Below the pieces are notes generated by a model that saw only the letters and a program-made list of their open reading frames with translations, was not told the DNA's origin and did not search any database. A stretch of 26,848 nt of DNA, from IMG/VR virus record IMGVR_UViG_3300034198_007918, positions 1-26,848 of that record, one strand, 5' to 3'. The number at the start of each line of letters is the position of its first letter. The stretch's first letter is position 1. Source of the DNA: a virus. The position numbers and the translations under genes were made by a program. Of this stretch, positions 21,401 to 26,848 are shown one piece after another.

Positions 21401-24400
21401 TGCTACCGTATGTATCGACAAAGGCTTTGATCCGCTGCGCGATGTCGTCACCGGCAGCGATGATGTTCGCCTTCATGTTCGTCATCTTGTTGACGAGTTT
21501 ATCCACCTCTTTGAGTGCCGTCGTCTCACCGCTGAACCAGTCAAGGATGCCAGATGTGGGCAGTGAGATGAGGGTAGCCTTGAACACCGAAGGGTTCATG
21601 TTCGCTAAGTTTTCTTTGATGCCAGCGAGATAGGGCTTGGCAGTATGCCCACGGATCGCATCACCCATACCTTGCGCCATGCCGTACACACTCTGGCTGG
21701 CCGTGGTGCGACGCAAGCCGTCACTAACGTCGCCGGTAGCCATGAAGAGGTCTTCTTTGGTCTGCTCCGTGGTGTCCATCTTGGCGTTCTTCGGCTTCTT
21801 ACGGCTGAAGATATAGCGGACGCCTTTCACAGCACTGCTCGTTGCATCGCCCTTGGTTACGAGACGGTGGGCAGCAGAGAGGATTGCGTTCACGTCGCCA
21901 TCAGACAGGTTCAGATCGAAGCCAAGCCGACGAGCAAAGTCGCGGACAACGGCAGTGAGCCGCTGCATAATCGACTGGGGAACGATGCCAGCTTCAGACT
22001 GTTCGGCCAGTACTTCTTCTACAGCACGTACAATGCGGCTGTCGCCCGGATAGGCGTCAGGGTTTTCCTTCATCCACTTGTCAGTGGCTACACGGATGTT
22101 CTTGTTGCCGTAGTAGAGCGATTTCAGCACGTCATCGAGACGTTCGCGGAACAGCTTCTCAAGCCCGATATGGCCAAGCCCTTCATGGAACAGGGTCGCA
22201 CGGGCGTCCTCTTTCGACATCAGGTTGCTGGCAATCAGGTAGACGGTGCCGTCTGTATCGACGAGACCCTTGGCGTCCGTGGCCCCATCCGCTTCGACTA
22301 CTGCTCGCAGAGCCGACGGTAGCTGGTCAGTTGTGGATACTACCGTAACAGGAACACCACTCTTCCATCCGGATACGATGTCGTTAACAATACGCTGGAC
22401 GGCAGCGGGCGACATACCCGCGCCTTCGCCGCGCTTGTACTTCTGCACCTTGGTCTCACGCTCGTCGATCCGGGCTTCGCGGAGTTCGGCTTTAGCCTCG
22501 TTCTTACCTGTCTCAGCGACGCGTAGCTTATCATTAGCAGCGCGCATGCTTTCTTGGGCGGCGCGAAGGCGCTTAGTAGTTTTACGGACTTGTGCTTTTG
22601 CGGACTCGACCCGTGCATATTGGCGGCGAACGTCAGGCAGAAGAGCATTAGCTCCTTCTCCACCGGATATGACGTACTCTTCTTGTGCCGCAGCAAGCTC
22701 GGTATTAGCTTCGTCAAACGAAGCTTTGGCAGCGTCCAGTTCAGTCTTGGCGTTTTGCGCCACTACCACTGCTTGTGCTATTTGTGGCCGTGCTTCTATC
22801 CTACCCAGCTCTTCCTTGGCTTCCTGCTGGCGCACCCTTGCACCCAACCGCTCATCGACACGGGTTTCCACCATGGTCTTCATGCGGGCACGAAGGGGAT
22901 TGAGCAGGCCGTTCTGCACAGCAGCCGTTAGCTGCTGGTTGATCTCACCGATCTTGGCGGTCGCCGCTTCGCGCTGCTGGTCATCCTGTGCAGCACGGAA
23001 CTCTTCCATGGCCTTGTTAACTTCGGCTTCACGGCGGGCAATCGTGTCGTTTGGCTTTGTCTGCCCATTAGGCAGCACTCGGTAGGCGTTCGGGCGTTCC
23101 AGACGGGACAGGAGTTCAGCACGCTGGCTATTGTCGATCTGCCCTGCCTGATGCAGTGTGTCCACTTCGCTGGTGAACTGGCGGATCATGTCCGTCGCAA
23201 CCGTAGGTTCGGTGGTGTCTACTTCTTCTACCGTCTGTGCGCTCAGTTCGGATGGTGGCACGAACGGCGTAAGCTCCATCATCTGGCCGTAGACCTGATC
23301 GGAGAACTCTTGCAGCGTCGGTGCGGACAGCACGACTTCAGGCTTCTTACCAAGCTGGGTTTCAGCTACCAGCTTATACGGGTTCTTCTTATCTTTCGGG
23401 GTATAATCGACCTTGTAGACGGCATTCTCTGGAGCCTGCGCACGCAGTGCGAACTCGATATCACCCAACGTTTCAACGCGGTTCTCTTCGTCAAGCTTAG
23501 TACGCTGTGCGATCTGTGTAGCTGCCGCTGCACCAGCTTCTTCCTGCTGTGCGATGCGCTCTTCTGGTGTGGTGTTCAGCTTAAGCTGCTGGAGTTCTTC
23601 CGCCTTATCGAGACGGTTCTGCTCTTGCGTAGGTAGCGCACCAAACAGACCTTCATCGGCAGTCGTCTTGGACGGACGACCACGGGAGTACCTAATGGGA
23701 GGGCCAGTGTAAGTGCCTTCCTTAATGGCATCCAGCACATAGGGATCGCCACCAGATGCTTCGAAGTCGCTTAGCCGTACAGGGTCATTCAGGATATCGG
23801 CTGCGCGCTGGGGTCCAACTTCCGTGGGCTGGGGGGTATATTTCTTAGGGGCAACCGGTGCAGTGGGGGCAGCTTCTCCGCCCACTACGAGAGCATCCAG
23901 CGCCTCTTGATTGCGAAGGTTTGCTTCTTCAGCACCGACATCCCGCTGTTCCGTTTGCTGTGCAAGCAGTGGCTCAATTGTAGCACTTTCTTTTCCGACG
24001 AACTGCGAAAACGCGGGCATGCGTTCCGGGGAGATAACACCCTCGATACCAGTGGTCTTCATAGCACCAACATAACGGCGCGCTATGCTCTCAACGAGCG
24101 GGGCCGGGGCTGGCTGCCCCTTTGCGGCAAATGCTGTGTATTCGTCTATCTGAGCGTTCAAATCCGGTGCGCGACGTGCAGTGGGAGCGGCGGCAGGAGC
24201 GGCGGCCTGACCCCTAGCAAGGGCATCCAGTTCTTCTTGGTTGCGAAGGTTGGCTTCTTCCTCGCTGATACCGGCAGCGGCTTCCCGCTCCATGCGAGTG
24301 GGTTCCTTGCGGAATACCCCCGGTGCTTCACCTGCGGTAAATTGCTCTTCTTCGATAGGCGCAGCTTCGCCACGCGCCATGGCTTCCGCATCACGCTCAG

Positions 24401-25640
24401 CACGTGCGGCTTCGGCCTTCCGAAGCTCTTCAGCAATAGTTGCTTTCTCAGTTACAAGCCGGTCAACAATTGTACGGGCGGTTTCTTCGTTGATCCCGCG
24501 CCGCGTGAACCGCTCAGTCGCACTGACAATGTCTTCGTCGGTTGGGTTTTCGGGAAGTTCCGCTCCGACAGAGGTAACCTCTTCCCGGATGGCATTCATG
24601 TTCTCGGCGTTGGTTTCCTTGATGCCACCGACACCGCCAAGGAACAGAGACGCGATGCCTTCAAAGGCACCCTGCCCGATGACACCTTCCATCGGATCAA
24701 CGTCATAGCCCTGCCGCTGAAGCGCCTTGTTCTGCGCATAGCGCTCTTGGGCACCCTGCAACCCTTCGGGAACAGCTTCTTCGACTGCACCTTTGACGCC
24801 GCCCATGAGGACACTCTTGGGGGCCGTACGCTTAACCGTCTCTTCGGCTACGCCTTCAAGGACTTCGGCAGCAGCACGCTTTCCAATAGCCGAACTGATC
24901 TGACGCGGAAGACCTGTGGCGTTAGCCGCTGCCCCGATGACAGTACCAAGAGCAATCTGGTCAAGGTTCTCACCACCGTATTCCTGTGCCTTTTCTGCGA
25001 CCGCCGCCGCCTGCTCGTCGCTTGCCCCGGCCTCTTTAGCATTCTTATATGTAGCGTCGTAGATGGAACCCTTGATGGTACCGGCACCCGAAGCAGCACC
25101 AAGTCCAGCCATAGCGGCGACAGGCGCAAGGCTAGAGCCACCGGACGGAGCAGCAGCGAGACCAGCGGCAACAAACGGGACAGCCGAACCAACAAGGCTG
25201 GCCGTGGTATCGAGTGGGCTGCGCATGAACGCACTGCCCGCAGCTTTGATCTGTTCCCACGCACCCTTCTTGCCCGCTTCTTTCATAGCAGCAGCGTTGA
25301 TTGCTTCATCTTCACGGGACTCTGAAGACCGCCAACTACCGGCTGTCTCAGCGACATCGCCAAGGAAGTTAGACGCCGCGTTACCCGCACCGAACACATC
25401 GGTGAAGCTCTTGCCCGTACCGGCCAGACCCTGAACGAGACTAAGCGGAATGTCTGCTACCGCAGCCGCTGCATTACCAAGGGCACCTGACCGCTCAAGT
25501 GCGTTCTCTTCTTGTGGTGGAAGGCCCGCTTCGGGAGCGCGTGCGAGAATTTTCTTCTTGATCTGCTCTTTGGTTACACCGGAAGGACCTTCGATCTGGT
25601 ATATCTTACCGTTCTTACCGGTAATCTGGTAGATAGGCAT
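18480..25640 (-). CDS. Giant polyvalent virion protein (internal/ejection type)
   Basis: A 2386-residue protein, probably packaged in the capsid and ejected with DNA. It begins with a short domain MPIYQITGKNGKIYQIEGP seen at the start of many phage proteins. A Gly/Ala-rich hydrophobic region follows (about 140-250) that could insert in membranes. Low-complexity Ala/Glu/Pro linkers with a repeated EEANLRNQE segment (about 460-580) come next, then long coiled coils (about 860-1070). HEGLGH at 1152-1157 resembles the zinc-peptidase-like motif of phage polyvalent proteins. The C-terminal third is helical with hydrophobic segments (about 1710-1730 and 2070-2100) and recalls large-polyvalent-protein-associated (LPD) regions. 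GGGAGG lies 6 bases before the ATG at 25640. Ejection and membrane roles are inferred. Confidence 0.82.
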   Translation of the reverse strand: MPIYQITGKNGKIYQIEGPSGVTKEQIKKKILARAPEAGLPPQEENALERSGALGNAAAAVADIPLSLVQGLAGTGKSFTDVFGAGNAASNFLGDVAETAGSWRSSESREDEAINAAAMKEAGKKGAWEQIKAAGSAFMRSPLDTTASLVGSAVPFVAAGLAAAPSGGSSLAPVAAMAGLGAASGAGTIKGSIYDATYKNAKEAGASDEQAAAVAEKAQEYGGENLDQIALGTVIGAAANATGLPRQISSAIGKRAAAEVLEGVAEETVKRTAPKSVLMGGVKGAVEEAVPEGLQGAQERYAQNKALQRQGYDVDPMEGVIGQGAFEGIASLFLGGVGGIKETNAENMNAIREEVTSVGAELPENPTDEDIVSATERFTRRGINEETARTIVDRLVTEKATIAEELRKAEAARAERDAEAMARGEAAPIEEEQFTAGEAPGVFRKEPTRMEREAAAGISEEEANLRNQEELDALARGQAAAPAAAPTARRAPDLNAQIDEYTAFAAKGQPAPAPLVESIARRYVGAMKTTGIEGVISPERMPAFSQFVGKESATIEPLLAQQTEQRDVGAEEANLRNQEALDALVVGGEAAPTAPVAPKKYTPQPTEVGPQRAADILNDPVRLSDFEASGGDPYVLDAIKEGTYTGPPIRYSRGRPSKTTADEGLFGALPTQEQNRLDKAEELQQLKLNTTPEERIAQQEEAGAAAATQIAQRTKLDEENRVETLGDIEFALRAQAPENAVYKVDYTPKDKKNPYKLVAETQLGKKPEVVLSAPTLQEFSDQVYGQMMELTPFVPPSELSAQTVEEVDTTEPTVATDMIRQFTSEVDTLHQAGQIDNSQRAELLSRLERPNAYRVLPNGQTKPNDTIARREAEVNKAMEEFRAAQDDQQREAATAKIGEINQQLTAAVQNGLLNPLRARMKTMVETRVDERLGARVRQQEAKEELGRIEARPQIAQAVVVAQNAKTELDAAKASFDEANTELAAAQEEYVISGGEGANALLPDVRRQYARVESAKAQVRKTTKRLRAAQESMRAANDKLRVAETGKNEAKAELREARIDERETKVQKYKRGEGAGMSPAAVQRIVNDIVSGWKSGVPVTVVSTTDQLPSALRAVVEADGATDAKGLVDTDGTVYLIASNLMSKEDARATLFHEGLGHIGLEKLFRERLDDVLKSLYYGNKNIRVATDKWMKENPDAYPGDSRIVRAVEEVLAEQSEAGIVPQSIMQRLTAVVRDFARRLGFDLNLSDGDVNAILSAAHRLVTKGDATSSAVKGVRYIFSRKKPKNAKMDTTEQTKEDLFMATGDVSDGLRRTTASQSVYGMAQGMGDAIRGHTAKPYLAGIKENLANMNPSVFKATLISLPTSGILDWFSGETTALKEVDKLVNKMTNMKANIIAAGDDIAQRIKAFVDTYGSNTLAAAQSISRINEYSPDEFASMEEALKKHGVITLVEDRILTNSNDKKRARQIIDELKALTLAGKSQTRVEEGPTKLTPEVRKLITELDKVAIDVKLTTDQVKQLTEMTRRIRDVHAAWDKLGEQKGGQKLYKDTRQFYKDMFEAELALLDARIEQVADKEQAKRLRDVRADLMRETLDPAEAKKKGDVFWDVPADLFQKDYFPFMRDGQYWLYVKAKKGKRERRLYTFENAKELNRAKLAVAKELGVDPNDQSELTFGNNIASLQEDFKNEDALMQKVFEIVNKAKATSDAGGSIEFKDISDAIYQTWLMTTPERSARRRMMHAEEVTGFSPDVLNQFSRQVTAYANQLSKMAYAGRIRGEIKGAYENIKDRPNDRQSKLRDVIDEIKERTEQEINPEPQGAVVNFLNRMSFFYYLTSAATALVQPTSIPIRVVPRLWRQYGYAKGTAMWVKYMNVYKSIGIAKTEKIKTGMGDQLHALMPSVLGSDFLKKGPKAALLQKAAKAASERNLLQTVSDTLVQNEREVARKESRGVAGAAADVATETAKVMGVMFNGMENISRQVSFFMTFELAYDDFKAKNPQATEDEAFEHALEEGTSMIRDTMGDFSSFERPRLAKGNVTRALFLFKMYAIIQTKFFVQSFNAIVRGTGGDRVGAMKELTGVLMMAGMFGGLTGMPLYSLMAWALAEGFDDEDDEDVKRLMQLDPRMAYDSDTMFRKWIMDKMNNPEDKNSGVTLADMLIHGPVSAITNTDVASRTSLDLKNMWFRETAAEDSTAMSAIKFAIANIAGGQMAVQILNGWDDFTEGNIENGLKKMLPAFFRSWVATAQAAHEGVKDSKGNVIIPKEDIDGFDSARSLLGFRPMDLARWQDYYITRAKNEKAIESEKRKILDGLEKGIRDGDIKDRADFDNYIAEEIIPFNRTYPDPSLAITMDTIERSLKGRATARANTVQGMQVTKKTAQRDVSMAEQFRPK

Positions 25641-25656
25641 CGTTTACCTCCCGGGG

Positions 25657-26848
25657 TTAATCGTCCCACCCACCTACAGAAATAGGTTGCGCTGCGCCAG
25701 CACCAGTACCGGGTGCACCGAGAAAACCAGCAGTATCCGCAGGTGGGCGCTTCATCGCATAGTATTCTTTTAGCATCTGTTTCTGCTCTGGGGTACCCTT
25801 TGACAGGATTTCCATGGCCGACTCAAATTCAGTCGGGTTTGTGCTACGCAGGCTTGCAATTGCGAGCTGTGCATTGCGGTTGAGTTTGGACTCTTCCTCA
25901 CGCGACGTAAGCTCCTGCCGTTGGAAGTCCAACGACCGTTTCGCTTGGTCCGCAGATACACCGGTCTTATAGATGTCCATACCGACTTCGACGCCCGCAA
26001 TAGCCGTCTTGCGGTCCACATCTTCCAGAGCCATGAGGGTCTTGACCGCATCGTCCTTGACGGCTTTGCGCTCCTTCTTGGACAGCTTCAGTTCTGGTAG
26101 CGTAGCAGTGGCAGCTTCACCGATGGCTTGCAGGATATTCGGGCTATTAGAACTTGCCAGACGGAAGCCCATCGCAGCCAGACCTTCCCACATATCCGCC
26201 TTGGCGGCTTGCTTCTGTACTTCTGGGTCAAGCTGCTCAAGAGCATACTTTCTGGCACGCTCCATCTCTTCGCGGGGGAAACCGGAAACCAAATTCCGTC
26301 CCGCAGCCTGCGAGTCCTCAAACGACATACCCCGACCCTGAGCAGTGCTGGTGTCGGCTTCACGGGGCATGGGAGTAGCTTCCTGACCAAGACGGCGCAT
26401 GAGGTCTGCCCCGTACGCCTGCGTTTTTGGTCCGTGGCTTTTTTTGTCAGGTCCAGCGAAGTAGTATTGCGCCGCAAGCTGGGGGTCACCCTTCGCGTAG
26501 CTCCATGCCTCCTTTGTGGCTTCGGCGGTAAGAGCGTCCTGATACTCGCGTGAAGCCTCATCATCGCCCGCAAGAAGTTCAGGGCGGTAAGCACGGCCAA
26601 GGCGTTTAGCCAGCGCACGTGCGGTGTCAGGCATAAGCTGTCCGATGCCCATAGCCCCAGAACCTTCAGCGTTAGGGATACCGTAACGACCGCCGCTTTC
26701 CTTAGCGATAATAGCATTGTGGAAATCGTTGTACCCACCACGCGCAAACGCAACGAGACCACCGCCAGCATAGCCGTCATCGAAGCCACCATTGCTGGGT
26801 TCATCGAACATAGTGTCAGGCAAAGGGAGCGTGGTAAGTCCACCTCCC
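25657..26848 (-). CDS. Virion lytic transglycosylase-type protein, N-terminus outside window
   Basis: 396 residues are visible, and the frame stays open to the window edge, so the true start probably lies beyond it (in-frame TTG at 26823 and ATG at 26811 lack a good ribosome site). After a Gly-rich N-terminal stretch (DDGYAGGGLVAFARGG) comes an SLT lysozyme-like domain: AKESGG with the likely catalytic Glu50, GAMGIGQLMP (64-73) and a closing segment QYYFAGPDKKSHGPKTQAYG (about 127-146). It would cut peptidoglycan during DNA entry, like the N-terminal domain of T7 gp16. The C-terminal half is helical and coiled-coil. It sits 13 bases before the start of the giant protein, with which it probably forms the ejected complex. 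Confidence 0.85.
   Translation of the reverse strand, partial: GGGLTTLPLPDTMFDEPSNGGFDDGYAGGGLVAFARGGYNDFHNAIIAKESGGRYGIPNAEGSGAMGIGQLMPDTARALAKRLGRAYRPELLAGDDEASREYQDALTAEATKEAWSYAKGDPQLAAQYYFAGPDKKSHGPKTQAYGADLMRRLGQEATPMPREADTSTAQGRGMSFEDSQAAGRNLVSGFPREEMERARKYALEQLDPEVQKQAAKADMWEGLAAMGFRLASSNSPNILQAIGEAATATLPELKLSKKERKAVKDDAVKTLMALEDVDRKTAIAGVEVGMDIYKTGVSADQAKRSLDFQRQELTSREEESKLNRNAQLAIASLRSTNPTEFESAMEILSKGTPEQKQMLKEYYAMKRPPADTAGFLGAPGTGAGAAQPISVGGWDD

Noticed and set aside
23907-25325. Long plus-strand open frame (472 codons) opposite the start of the giant gene
   Set aside because: It is a shadow of the Ala/Glu-rich coding sequence on the other strand, rich in Cys, Phe, Arg and Ser with no domain structure.

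Overview
The window is a stretch of a tailed double-stranded DNA bacteriophage (class Caudoviricetes). It has tightly packed genes with start/stop overlaps, a full phage DNA replication and recombination module, and a convergent block of very large virion proteins. The virion proteins (a lytic transglycosylase-type protein and a 2386-residue polyvalent protein with hydrophobic segments) look like ejected internal proteins, which favours a podovirus-like particle. No RNA polymerase gene is visible, and the recognisable promoters are TTGAC-type, so these genes are probably read by host sigma-70 RNA polymerase. The host cannot be fixed. The TTGAC(A/G) promoter style and base composition would suit a proteobacterium, possibly an alphaproteobacterium.

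Left part (1-6070, + strand). The tail end of one gene is followed by a promoter and a palindromic operator-like site. A ten-gene operon then begins with a MoxR-type AAA+ ATPase and a zincin-VWA protein. Seven unrecognised proteins follow, one of which resembles DUF3150, and the last gene encodes a small ribbon-helix-helix DNA-binding protein. A strong rho-independent terminator closes the operon at 6031-6070. This delimited operon is the best candidate for a poorly described phage system.

Middle part (6069-18397, + strand). A new promoter starts a replication and recombination operon: VRR-NUC nuclease, compact family A DNA polymerase, a hypothetical protein, a class I methyltransferase, small membrane, zinc-ribbon and HTH proteins, a GT-A glycosyltransferase, a DUF3310 protein, a Cas4/AddB-like Fe-S nuclease, a basic HNH-like protein and a SNF2-type helicase. 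A near-copy of the same promoter-leader cassette sits at 13664-13717. It precedes a coiled-coil protein, a probable ssDNA-binding protein, a Cro-like HTH protein, a primase-helicase fusion and a short conserved protein. A terminator at 18445-18481 ends rightward transcription.

Right part (18480-26848, - strand). Two late structural genes run leftward: a lytic transglycosylase-type protein cut by the window edge, then the 2386-residue polyvalent protein. No tRNA, rRNA, CRISPR array, insertion sequence or integrase was seen. No gene-free stretch exceeds 300 bases; the longest are 139-265 (promoter and operator) and 6010-6120 (terminator and promoter).
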